A stretch of 64,000 nt of DNA, taken from positions 186,001 through 250,000 of the forward strand of contig NZ_JAFFSU010000012.1 in NCBI RefSeq assembly GCF_017948455.1. Direction: 5' to 3'. Shown here piece after piece: positions 43,948 through 51,931 of the stretch (the first letter of the stretch is position 1; every line of letters starts with the position of its first letter). The notes below the pieces were generated by a model that was not told the DNA's origin, made no database searches, and saw only the letters and a program-made list of their open reading frames with translations. Made by a program: the position numbers and the translations under genes. Origin of the DNA: Streptomyces sp. GESEQ-4. Its GTDB lineage: Bacteria > Actinomycetota > Actinomycetes > Streptomycetales > Streptomycetaceae.

Positions 43948-45527
43948 TCTCCACCCTCGCCCGTCTCGAAGCCGTCGCCACCGGTCACGCCCAGCCCGCC
44001 GCCACGGTCCGGCACCGGCATCTGTCCGACCACCCCCTGGTCTTCGTGCCGCTCACCACGGCCGGTGAGGCCGGCGCCCCGCTCGGCGCGCTGGTGGGCA
44101 CCGACCGGGACGCGCCGCGCCTGCTGGTCGTACCGCAGCCACGCGACCGCGACCTGAGGTTCGCGTTCCTGGCGGAGCTGGCGGATGTCGTGCTGCCGTA
44201 TGTCGACGGGTACGCCGAGGCGGTCGAGGCCGCCGAGCGCTCCGAGACGGACCCCGAGACCGGCAAGCGGGTCAAGGTCGAGGTCGAACTGTGCGCGGAC
44301 GCCCCGCAGTTGATCGTCCCGAGCCGCGCGGGCGTCGATTTCGTACGACTGCTCGGACGCTCCATGCGCTTTCGGCGCACGGCGGAGCAGGACCCGGAGA
44401 CCCCGTATCCGGCGCCGCCCCGGGTTCCGCTGCTCGGCCGGTGGCTGACCCACTTCGGGGAGCGGGCCCGCGTGCCCGGCTCCTCGCTGCTGCTGGCCAT
44501 GACGGACGTGCTGGCCCGGCACTGGGAGACCGGCCAGTCCAGCCTCGAGGACCAGCACCTCGGCGCGCTGCTCGCGTGGATCGACCCCCCGGAGGGCGAG
44601 CAGGGAGCCGAGGCCGCCCTGCGGGCCGAGCTGGCGCGGGACCGGCAGGGCCAGCTGCTGTGCCCGCCCGCCGGTCCGGCCACCGACCCGGCGTTCGACA
44701 ACAGGCTGCTCGCGCCCGCGATCGAGCGCTACGACCGTGCGCGCACCGCCCTCGCCGCCGCCGAGGACGGCCTGCAGGCGGACGACCGGCTCGGTGAACT
44801 CACCGCCGCCGAGCGGGAGATCCGCGATCTTGTGCTGAGCCGTACGCTGCCCACCTGGCAGAAGGTCTGGCAGGGCCTCGACCTGCTGCGCGCCCTGCCC
44901 ACCGGCGCGCACATCGAGGAGCGGTGGACGCGCGACCGCTGGTCCTTCACCGCCCACCGCGACCGGATCGTGGCCGGCGAGCCCCCGCAGCCGCGCCGCG
45001 ACGACGCGGTCACCGCGGCCAACAAGCTCGCCGCGCGCGAGCGGGAGCAGGCCCGTCTGGAGGCCCAGGAGGCGCTCGACGACCCGCTGGTGATGGCCGG
45101 GCGGCGGCTGTCCGGAGAGGCGTTCGCGGGCGAGGTCACGGATGTCGTCATGGCGTACAGCGAGAGCAAGCGCCCCAGCCCGCGCCCGCTGATCACGGTC
45201 CGCACCGGCGACCGGCCGCATCTCGGTGAGCGGGTCAGGGTGTACCGGTCGCTGGGCGGGAAGCCGCAGGCGGCGGAGTTCGTCGAGCGCGCCGGGGACG
45301 ACCTGATCGTGCTGCGGATCGTCGACAAGATGGGCCGCGGCAAGGTGCCGGAGGAAGGTTCGGTGCCGGACAAGGGCGACGCGGTCTGCTTCACGCTCTT
45401 CGAGCACGAACAGCGGGGCGGCGCCAAGCTGCCCGATCCCGAGCAGACCCCGTGGACCCATGGCGGGCCGCCCGGCGAGGCGGTCCTCCCCGAGGCTGAC
45501 CCGATGACCGCGGAGGACGTGCTGTGA
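43938..45527 (+). CDS. unrecognised 529-residue protein between the nuclease and helicase genes
   Basis: No known family is recognised. It is cytoplasmic and acidic, with a mixed N-terminal half (STLARLEAVATGHAQPAATV, FAFLAELADVVLPYVDGYAE), a long charged helical region near residues 345-385 (ANKLAAREREQARLEAQEAL), and a beta-rich C-terminal part of about 110 residues (PLITVRTGDRPHLGERVRVY, EFVERAGDDLIVLRIVDKMG) that could be a small barrel. GTG 43938 follows GGGGAGG at ideal spacing. It overlaps both neighbours, so it is probably a subunit of the same complex. A role as the DNA-binding or 1B-barrel part of a split Dna2-like machine is speculation. Confidence 0.75.
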   Translation: MSLISTLARLEAVATGHAQPAATVRHRHLSDHPLVFVPLTTAGEAGAPLGALVGTDRDAPRLLVVPQPRDRDLRFAFLAELADVVLPYVDGYAEAVEAAERSETDPETGKRVKVEVELCADAPQLIVPSRAGVDFVRLLGRSMRFRRTAEQDPETPYPAPPRVPLLGRWLTHFGERARVPGSSLLLAMTDVLARHWETGQSSLEDQHLGALLAWIDPPEGEQGAEAALRAELARDRQGQLLCPPAGPATDPAFDNRLLAPAIERYDRARTALAAAEDGLQADDRLGELTAAEREIRDLVLSRTLPTWQKVWQGLDLLRALPTGAHIEERWTRDRWSFTAHRDRIVAGEPPQPRRDDAVTAANKLAAREREQARLEAQEALDDPLVMAGRRLSGEAFAGEVTDVVMAYSESKRPSPRPLITVRTGDRPHLGERVRVYRSLGGKPQAAEFVERAGDDLIVLRIVDKMGRGKVPEEGSVPDKGDAVCFTLFEHEQRGGAKLPDPEQTPWTHGGPPGEAVLPEADPMTAEDVL

Positions 45528-46864
45528 CGGCCCAGGCCGCTTTCGACCCGGGTGCGGAGGCCGCCCGCGCGACCGACGCGATCCTCGCCGACACCCTGCA
45601 CGGCACCCATCGGGGCGTCGTCGTCGACTCCCCGCCCGGTGCCGGCAAGTCCACGCTCGTCGTCCGTGCGGCGCTGGAACTGGCCGATGCCGGGCGCCCG
45701 CTGATGGTCATCGCGCAGACGAACGCCCAGGTCGACGACCTGGTGCTGAGACTCGCCGAGAAGAACCCCGAGCTGCCGGTCGGCCGGCTGCACAGCAGCG
45801 ACACCGACCCGTACGACAAGGCGCTGGACGATCTGCCGCAGGTACGGAAGTCCGCGAAGGCCGGCGAGCTGACCGGCCTCCCGGTCGTGGTCTCGACGGC
45901 CGCCAAGTGGGCGCACGTCAAGGTCGACGAACCGTGGCGGCACGCGATCGTCGACGAGGCGTACCAGATGCGCTCGGACGCGCTGCTCGCCGTGGCCGGG
46001 CTGTTCGAGCGGGCGCTGTTCGTGGGCGACCCGGGGCAGCTGGACCCGTTCTCGATCGTGGGCAGCGAGCAGTGGGCGGGCCTGTCGTACGACCCGTCCG
46101 GCTCCGCCGTGACCACCCTGCTCGCCCACAACCCCGAGCTGCCGCAGCACCGCCTCCCGGTGTCCTGGCGGCTCCCGGCGTCCGCGGCGCCCCTGGTGTC
46201 GGACGCCTTCTACCCGTACACACCGTTCCGCAGCGGCACGGACCACGGCGACCGGCGGCTGACCTTCGCGGTCCCCTCGGACGGCTCCGGCCCCGACCGG
46301 GTGATCGACGAGGCGGCCGCGTCGGGCTGGGGCCTGCTGGAGCTGCCCGCCCGGCGCACCCCGCGCACCGATCCGGAGGCGGTACGGGCCGTCGCGACGG
46401 TCGTACGACGACTGCTGGACCGGGGCGGTGCGGCCACGTCGGAGCGGTCGGACGGCCCGGCGCCCCTGACCGCCGACCGGATCGCGGTCGGCACGGCACA
46501 CCGGGACCAGGCGGCGGCGGTACGGGCAGCACTCGGCGATCTGGGCGTCGCCGACGTCACGGTCGACACCGCGAACCGACTCCAGGGCCGCGAGTACGAC
46601 GTCACGGTGATCCTTCACCCCCTGTCAGGCCGCCCCGACGCGACCGCCTTCCACCTGGAGACCGGACGACTCTGCGTCCTCACCTCCCGCCACCGGCACG
46701 CCTGCATCGTGGTCTGCCGGGCCGGGGTGAGCGACCTGCTGGACGAATATCCGTCGACCGAGCCGGTACAACTGGGGACGGTCGTGAAGTTCCCTGACGG
46801 CTGGGAGGCGAACCACGCGGTGCTGGCGCACCTGGCCGAGCGGCGGGTGGCGTGGCGGCCGTGA
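45524..46864 (+). CDS. SF1 helicase, Upf1/Dna2-like
   Basis: A 446-residue helicase with all main motifs: Walker A SPPGAGKSTLVVRA (Lys42), Ia VIAQTNAQVDDLV, II IVDEAYQMRSD (Asp144-Glu145), III LFVGDPGQLDPF, IV QHRLPVSWRLP, V DTANRLQGREYDVTV, VI LCVLTSRHRHACIV. The spacing between motifs I and II is short, so the 1B insertion of larger Upf1-like helicases is reduced. GTG 45524 overlaps the upstream stop as GTGA, with GGAGGA before it. With the nuclease two genes back this forms a split nuclease-helicase set. Confidence 0.9.
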   Translation: MTAQAAFDPGAEAARATDAILADTLHGTHRGVVVDSPPGAGKSTLVVRAALELADAGRPLMVIAQTNAQVDDLVLRLAEKNPELPVGRLHSSDTDPYDKALDDLPQVRKSAKAGELTGLPVVVSTAAKWAHVKVDEPWRHAIVDEAYQMRSDALLAVAGLFERALFVGDPGQLDPFSIVGSEQWAGLSYDPSGSAVTTLLAHNPELPQHRLPVSWRLPASAAPLVSDAFYPYTPFRSGTDHGDRRLTFAVPSDGSGPDRVIDEAAASGWGLLELPARRTPRTDPEAVRAVATVVRRLLDRGGAATSERSDGPAPLTADRIAVGTAHRDQAAAVRAALGDLGVADVTVDTANRLQGREYDVTVILHPLSGRPDATAFHLETGRLCVLTSRHRHACIVVCRAGVSDLLDEYPSTEPVQLGTVVKFPDGWEANHAVLAHLAERRVAWRP

Positions 46865-47069
46865 CCGGCTCCCGGGCAGCGCACCAGCAAGCGCCGCAGA
46901 CGACGCCGCCCACCGCCGGACGGAGTCCGGCACGCCGCCGGAGGCGGCCAACGAATACAGCGCCTGTGCCGGTGCCATGTGCCGGGGGCCCACTTGCGGA
47001 GGCGCGAGACAATGGACGGTGGCCCGCTCCACAGGCCGGTCGTCCATGACGTACGAGGAGGAGACAGAC

Positions 47070-47441
47070 ATGGCGGAGCCCACGCCGCGTCGGAACGAAC
47101 CGCGGCTACGCCCCGCGCCACTGCTCTTCGAGCCCGCGCAGGTGGCGGACGATCCGGAGCACTTCTTCGATCTGGAGTCGATCGAGGATCCGCGCGCGTT
47201 GCTGGCGCGGGCGACAGAGCTGACGCAGGCGTTTCGGGCGGCTACGGACCGTGCGGTGGAGTTTCAGGCGATCGCGGCCGCGCAGTTGGCCGACCCTCGG
47301 CGGTTCGATCGGCTGACGGCGGCGGATATCGCTGAGCGGGCCGAGTGGACCGAGGACTACGCGAAGAAGATGGTCGAGTTCGGGCGGGATCTCTTGCGGG
47401 GGGTTGCCGGGGACGGGCGAGGTACTGCGGATCCGGTGTGA
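47070..47441 (+). CDS. small hypothetical protein with possible helix-turn-helix
   Basis: A 123-residue protein. ATG 47070 is preceded by GAGGAGGAG (47055-47063), an excellent ribosome site. The N-terminus is Pro/Arg-rich; the centre (PRALLARATELTQAFRAATD) is helical; LTAADIAERAEWTEDYAKKM near the end could be a helix-turn-helix. It follows the helicase gene by 205 bp, so it is probably a separate unit. Family not recognised. Confidence 0.65.
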   Translation: MAEPTPRRNEPRLRPAPLLFEPAQVADDPEHFFDLESIEDPRALLARATELTQAFRAATDRAVEFQAIAAAQLADPRRFDRLTAADIAERAEWTEDYAKKMVEFGRDLLRGVAGDGRGTADPV

Positions 47442-47635
47442 GTGACGTGAACGCCGGCTGGTGCGGGCCGGGGGTGGGTCGCGCGGCCCGGCGCTGACGG
47501 GTGCCGCCTACGCCCACCCGCGTCACCCCTGCCGGCATATGCCAGGCGGGCAAGATACTCCCTCCCGTTGCTCTCTGTCCCCGTTTCCGGCAACCCTCCG
47601 GGACTGGCTGCTCACCGGCGGTAGATCTGGACGGT

Positions 47636-48226
47636 ATGAGCAGCAGCACCCGCAATGAGACGTTGTCCGATCGATTCGACGTATCCGGTGTCACCGCGGA
47701 CGGTGCGGCGTGGCTGGCGTCGGCCGGTGTGTACCCGCGGAGCGCTCTCGCACTGTGGGAGGAGCGGCCGGACGCGCCGGTCGTGCTGCCGTGCGGTACC
47801 GCCTTCGATGTCGTGAGCGTGCCCGCGGTCTTCGGGCGGCAGATGCTGGACCGGTTGTGGGACGAGGGACCGGGGTCCGGGCCGGTCGCGGTGTTCCGGG
47901 GGCGGATGCTGCTGTTCGCCGGGCCGGGAACGGCACACCGGCTGCCGTCGCTGCTGGACTGGGAGGAGTGGGCCGGCCGTACCGGCGGAATCCCGCCACT
48001 GCTCTGCCACGGCCATGGCGACGCCGTAACCCTCCCCGCACCCCTCGGCGCGGTCGGCCTCCACTCCCGCTGGCTCGTCGCCCCCGACACCCGTCACCCC
48101 TGGCTGCCGGGGCCGGAAATCCTGCTGTGGGCGGCCGTGCGGGCGGCCCGGACCACCGTACGGATATCGATTTTTCCTCCCGCCGATCAGGGTGCTAAGG
48201 TCTACGACGTCAGCAGGCGCCGCTAG
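47636..48226 (+). CDS. PrimPol-N-like hypothetical protein whose 3' end overlaps tRNA-Lys
   Basis: A 196-residue protein. ADGAAWLASAGVYPRSALAL, PCGTAFDVVSVPAVFGRQML and RHPWLPGPEILLWAAVRAAR resemble Streptomyces proteins annotated as bifunctional primase/polymerase N-terminal-like, although a full catalytic triad is not evident. The ATG at 47636 is used; the frame is open further upstream. The last ten bases, including the stop TAG (48224-48226), lie inside the tRNA-Lys gene, so the tail DVSRRR is encoded by the tRNA acceptor stem. Confidence 0.7.
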   Translation: MSSSTRNETLSDRFDVSGVTADGAAWLASAGVYPRSALALWEERPDAPVVLPCGTAFDVVSVPAVFGRQMLDRLWDEGPGSGPVAVFRGRMLLFAGPGTAHRLPSLLDWEEWAGRTGGIPPLLCHGHGDAVTLPAPLGAVGLHSRWLVAPDTRHPWLPGPEILLWAAVRAARTTVRISIFPPADQGAKVYDVSRRR

Positions 48227-48290
48227 CTCAGTTGGTTAGAGCAGCTGACTCTTAATCAGCGGGTCCGGGGTTCGAGTCCCTGGCGGCGCA
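48217..48290 (+). tRNA. tRNA-Lys (CTT)
   Basis: Acceptor GCGCCGC (48217-48223) pairs with GCGGCGC (48283-48289); the D arm starts at GCTC, anticodon stem GCTGA/TCAGC holds loop CTCTTAA with anticodon CTT (48251-48253), and the T loop is TTCGAGT. Discriminator A at 48290; CCA is not encoded. Confidence 0.97.
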
Positions 48291-48298
48291 CCGACCGG

Positions 48299-48328
48299 AA
48301 GGCCTCTCACTCAGGTGGGAGGCCTTTT
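48299..48328 (+). terminator. Rho-independent terminator after tRNA-Lys
   Basis: AAGGCCTCTCAC (48299-48310) pairs with GTGGGAGGCCTT (48315-48326) with one G-U pair and a TCAG loop, ending in TTTT. Confidence 0.9.
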
Positions 48329-48362
48329 GCGTGCCCCCCAAAAAAAACACAACCGACGGGGA

Positions 48363-49676
48363 TCACGCCCTCGTGATTCTCACCGTCCACGCCCCCGCCG
48401 CCGTCCGCCCCTCCACCTCCACCCTGACCCCTTCGCCCGGCACGGTGAAGGTCTCGCCGAGGGCGACCGGGGCGTCCGCGAGGGGTGGGTAGACGGAGTT
48501 CGCCCAGCAGGCCTCGGTGCGGGGGTGGGCGTCGATGACCTGGATCGGGCCGCCGCCGGACGCCTCGCCGCTGCGGACGCGGTAGACGAGGATGCCCTGG
48601 CGGCAGGCCGTCGCGTCGTTGCCGACGGGGCCACGGGCCTCGAAGGCGAGGGCCGTGTCGGCGCCGGTGCGGACGATGGCCACCTTGGTGCCGTTGCCCA
48701 GGCCGAAGGACGGGGCGCCCGCGGCGCCGGTCGCCGGGTCATCCGGGCCCGCCGCGAGCGGCTCCAGGGTCAGCCGGGTGGGCCCGCTGCCCTGCACGCA
48801 TCTCACCTGACGGCCGTCCAGCCAGCCCAGCTTCCACTTGTGCCAGCCGAACAGGTCGGGTGCCAGGCCGAATTGGCTGCCCATCAGGTCCCAGTCGCCG
48901 ACATAGGTGTCCCAGTCGCCCTCGTCGTCCGTCGGCCGGTGGTACAGGTCGGGCAGGTCGAAGACATGCCCGGTCTCATGGGCCAGGACCAGCCGGTCCG
49001 GCGGGTGCTGTTCGAAGACCGTGACGACGCGGCGCAGGTCTGTGCCGTCGGCGCGCAGCGGAGTCTCCAGGTTGACGACCTTCGTCGCGTCCGAGTCGAC
49101 GCCGGGGGCGTGCGGATCGGCGACGAAGTAGACGATGTCGTAGCGGGAGAAGTCGACGTGCGGGTCGGCCACCCGCATGGCGTCGCGCAGGAACGCCGCC
49201 CGGTGCGCGGAATTCCAGTCGCGCTGTATGGCGTACGACCTCGACGAGTGCGGCATCCGGAGCCAGTGCCGGAGCGGGTGCGGGCGCAGGGTGAAGCGGC
49301 CGTAGGAAGAGCGTTCGAAGAAGCGGCTGGTGACCGGGAAGTGGTCGGCGGTCAGTTCGGCGGGGGTGGTGAGCGGGGCGGAGTCCGGGAAGGACAGGAA
49401 CACCATCACCGCGTCAAGCCGGCGGGCCGGGCGCGGGTAGGCGGCGTTCCAGGTGTCGACGCCCTCCGAGTGATGGGCGTCGGTGCGGTGCAGGGCGCAC
49501 GAGGCCGGCGAGAAGGGCTCGGCGACCGAGGGGCCGGTGATCAGGGAGGTCGCGGCGAGCGCGGACATCGTGGTGAACACCGCGGCCGTACTGCGCAGTC
49601 GGGGCCGCGCCGCCGCCCAGCCGAACCCTCGGCGGACCCCATGGGTGAGTCCGGTGAGGGAGAGCTGACGTGGCAC
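48363..49676 (-). CDS. secreted M6-like zinc metalloprotease
   Basis: A 437-residue protein with a late signal peptide (AAVFTTMSALAATSLITGPS, residues ~33-55). The zinc motif is LVLAHETGHVFDLPDLYH (HExxH plus the downstream Asp typical of M6/immune-inhibitor-A-like proteases), followed by WDLMGSQFGLAPDLFGWHKW with the Met-turn. The C-terminal part is a beta domain. It likely digests proteins outside the cell. GTG 49676 follows GGAGG at six bases; the longer frame lacks such a site. Confidence 0.85.
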   Translation of the reverse strand: MPRQLSLTGLTHGVRRGFGWAAARPRLRSTAAVFTTMSALAATSLITGPSVAEPFSPASCALHRTDAHHSEGVDTWNAAYPRPARRLDAVMVFLSFPDSAPLTTPAELTADHFPVTSRFFERSSYGRFTLRPHPLRHWLRMPHSSRSYAIQRDWNSAHRAAFLRDAMRVADPHVDFSRYDIVYFVADPHAPGVDSDATKVVNLETPLRADGTDLRRVVTVFEQHPPDRLVLAHETGHVFDLPDLYHRPTDDEGDWDTYVGDWDLMGSQFGLAPDLFGWHKWKLGWLDGRQVRCVQGSGPTRLTLEPLAAGPDDPATGAAGAPSFGLGNGTKVAIVRTGADTALAFEARGPVGNDATACRQGILVYRVRSGEASGGGPIQVIDAHPRTEACWANSVYPPLADAPVALGETFTVPGEGVRVEVEGRTAAGAWTVRITRA

Positions 49677-50065
49677 GGGCACCTCCGGGTGCGGTTCGCG
49701 GGACACCGCATCCAGCCTGTGCGAGATTGTCGTATTACGTCCTGTTTGTCTGGCCCAGATGAGTGAGATACCCGAGAGACCGTCAGAAGAGAGGACCAGT
49801 GGCAACAGCCGAAGCCGACACCCCCGAATCGCTCACGGAACGTCACATGCGATCGGGGGCCCGAAGAACCCGCCCATGTGCGGGCAGAAACGATCTGCCA
49901 GAAAGGCCGGTCCGTCGGGGACACTGGACTGTGGCTGGAAGGGCCCGGGGCCAGCCTCTATGATCGGCACACTTTCCAGCCCGGACACGGCCCGGAGGCC
50001 TTCCTCCCCGGACGGCCATCCCGACGAGACCCATCCGAAGATCGAGTGCACTGCGGGAGCGAGCG
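49677..50065. other. 389-bp intergenic region before cdgA
   Basis: This separates the protease gene from cdgA and should contain both promoters. A short frame from GTG 49799 (VATAEADTPESLTERHMRSG, about 55 codons to 49963) has an AGAGGA ribosome-like site, but its codon use and length do not convince me. No tRNA or hairpin of note was seen. Confidence 0.4.
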
Positions 50066-51931
50066 GTGAGCGGAACGTCCGAAGGGCCGGCGCCCACGGC
50101 AGATCTCATGCAACTTGCCGTCACAGAGAGTGATGAAATGTTGTCGTCCGGCACCACCCCGGACACTCTGACCCCACCAGTCGACTTCCGTTCCGCGTTC
50201 TCCGCGGCCCCGCTCGCGATGGCCGTGGTCGACCGCGAGGGCCTGGTCGTCAGCGCCAATGAAGCGCTCGGCGCTCTACTCGGCGCGCAGGCAGAGGTGT
50301 TGACCGGCAAACTGGCCGCCGATCTGGTGGACCTGGCGTCCGACGCCCGTACCTGGCACGCGTATCGCGAGGTGCTGCGCGGGCGGCAGGCGCGGCTGCG
50401 CTGTACGCGTCGAATCAAGCATCCCGACGGGCAGGCGGTGTGGGTGCAGGTCACGGTCGGGCCGCTGCCGGACCGGGCCGAGGCGGTGCTGCTGTCCGTC
50501 TCCGACATCAGTGCCCGGCGTGAACTCCAGGCGCGGCTGCGGCACTTGCAGATGCACGACCCGGTGACCCGGCTGCCCAACCGCACGCTGTTCTTCGAGC
50601 GTCTGTCGTCCGCGCTGGAGGCGGATGCGTACGCCGAGGGCGGCACCGGACGGATCGGGTTGTGCTACCTGGATCTCGACGGCTTCAAGGCGGTCAACGA
50701 CACGCTCGGCCACCGGGTCGGTGACCGGCTGCTGGCCGCCGTGGCGGAGCGCCTCAATCGCTGTGCGGACGACGCCGGTTACGCCAGAGCGAGCGCGCCG
50801 CTGGTGGCGCGGCTCGGCGGGGACGAGTTCGCCCTGCTGGTCGAGGACTCGACCGGTACCGAGCAACTCGCCGATCTGGCCGAGTCCGTACTGCGGTCCC
50901 TGCAGGCGCCGTTCGACCTGTCCGGGCAGCGGCTGTCCGTCTCGGCGTCGATCGGAGTGGTGGAACGCCGGGCCGCCGGGACCACGGCGACCGGTCTGAT
51001 GCAGGCCGCCGACACCACGCTGTACTGGGCGAAGGCCGACGGCAAGGACCGCTGGACGCTGTTCGACCCGGAGCGCAACGCCCACCGCATGACCCGCCAG
51101 GCCCTGGCCTCCACCCTCCGCCCGGCCATCGAGCGCGGTGAATTCACCCTCGAATACCAGCCGTTGGTGGGCATGGAGGACGGACGGCTGCGCGGGGTCG
51201 AGGCGTTGGTCAGATGGAACCATCCACAGTTCGGCGTACTGACGCCGAATCGGTTCATCGGATTGGCGGAGGAGGACGGTTCGATCGTTCCGCTGGGCCG
51301 CTGGGTGCTCGCCACGGCCTGCCGGCAGGCGCGGCGCTGGCAGGTGGAGCACCCCGACGAGCCCCCGCTGTTCGTCAGCGTCAATGTGGCGGTCCGCCAG
51401 GTCTGGGACTCGGACCTGGTGGCGGACGTGGCCGAGACGCTGGCGGAGACGGGACTCGCGCCGCATCTGCTCCAGCTCGAACTCACCGAGTCCGCGGTGA
51501 TGGGCTCGGCGGGCCGCCCCCTCCAAGCGCTCCAGGCGCTCAGCGAGATGGGCGTGGGCATCGCGATCGACGACTTCGGCACCGGCTACTCGAACCTGGC
51601 CTACCTCAGCCGGCTGCCGGTGTCGGTGCTGAAGCTCGACGGGTCGTTCGTACGGGGTTTCCAGTACGACAGCACCGACAGCACCGCCGACAAGGCCGTC
51701 GCGCCCAACCCGGCGGACGAGGTCATCGTCGAGGCGATGATCCAGCTCGCCCACCGGCTGGGGCTGACCGTCACGGCGGAGTGCGTGGAGACGTCGGCGC
51801 AGGCCACCCGGCTCAGGCACATCGGCTGCGACACCGGGCAGGGGTGGCTGTACTCCCGTCCGGTGTCGCCGGATCGTATCTCCGAGCTACTGGCCCCGCC
51901 GGAGGTTCAGGCGACGGTCGGCAACCCGTAG
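50066..51931 (+). CDS. cdgA: CdgA, PAS-GGDEF-EAL cyclic di-GMP enzyme
   Basis: A 621-residue protein: PAS domain (residues ~35-155, with FSAAPLAMAVVDREGLVVSA), an intact GGDEF motif in RLGGDEFALL (251-255), and an EAL domain with EAL at 379-381 (VEALVRWNHP), SVNVAVRQ, ELTESAVM and IDDFGTGYSNLAYL. The inhibitory RxxD site is not seen before GGDEF. Both synthase and phosphodiesterase residues look complete. In S. coelicolor this protein affects development and its gene is a BldD target. GTG 50066 has GGGAG eight bases before; ATG 50108 and 50138 are alternatives, and a BldD-like box at 50121 lies just inside. Confidence 0.92.
   Translation: MSGTSEGPAPTADLMQLAVTESDEMLSSGTTPDTLTPPVDFRSAFSAAPLAMAVVDREGLVVSANEALGALLGAQAEVLTGKLAADLVDLASDARTWHAYREVLRGRQARLRCTRRIKHPDGQAVWVQVTVGPLPDRAEAVLLSVSDISARRELQARLRHLQMHDPVTRLPNRTLFFERLSSALEADAYAEGGTGRIGLCYLDLDGFKAVNDTLGHRVGDRLLAAVAERLNRCADDAGYARASAPLVARLGGDEFALLVEDSTGTEQLADLAESVLRSLQAPFDLSGQRLSVSASIGVVERRAAGTTATGLMQAADTTLYWAKADGKDRWTLFDPERNAHRMTRQALASTLRPAIERGEFTLEYQPLVGMEDGRLRGVEALVRWNHPQFGVLTPNRFIGLAEEDGSIVPLGRWVLATACRQARRWQVEHPDEPPLFVSVNVAVRQVWDSDLVADVAETLAETGLAPHLLQLELTESAVMGSAGRPLQALQALSEMGVGIAIDDFGTGYSNLAYLSRLPVSVLKLDGSFVRGFQYDSTDSTADKAVAPNPADEVIVEAMIQLAHRLGLTVTAECVETSAQATRLRHIGCDTGQGWLYSRPVSPDRISELLAPPEVQATVGNP
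50121..50133 (+). promoter_or_regulatory. candidate BldD box at the start of cdgA
   Basis: TCACAGAGAGTGA fits the BldD inverted repeat TnAC-N5-GTnA exactly. It lies 55 bases after the proposed GTG start and five bases before ATG 50138. BldD bound to c-di-GMP is known to repress cdgA in Streptomyces. Confidence 0.6.

Noticed and set aside
48217-48290. tRNA-Lys as the edge of an integrated element
   Set aside because: No integrase, excisionase or direct repeat of the tRNA 3' end was seen nearby, and neighbours look like core genes.
49799-49963. Short frame before cdgA as a gene
   Set aside because: A ribosome-like site is present, but length, composition and lack of recognisable sequence make it too weak.
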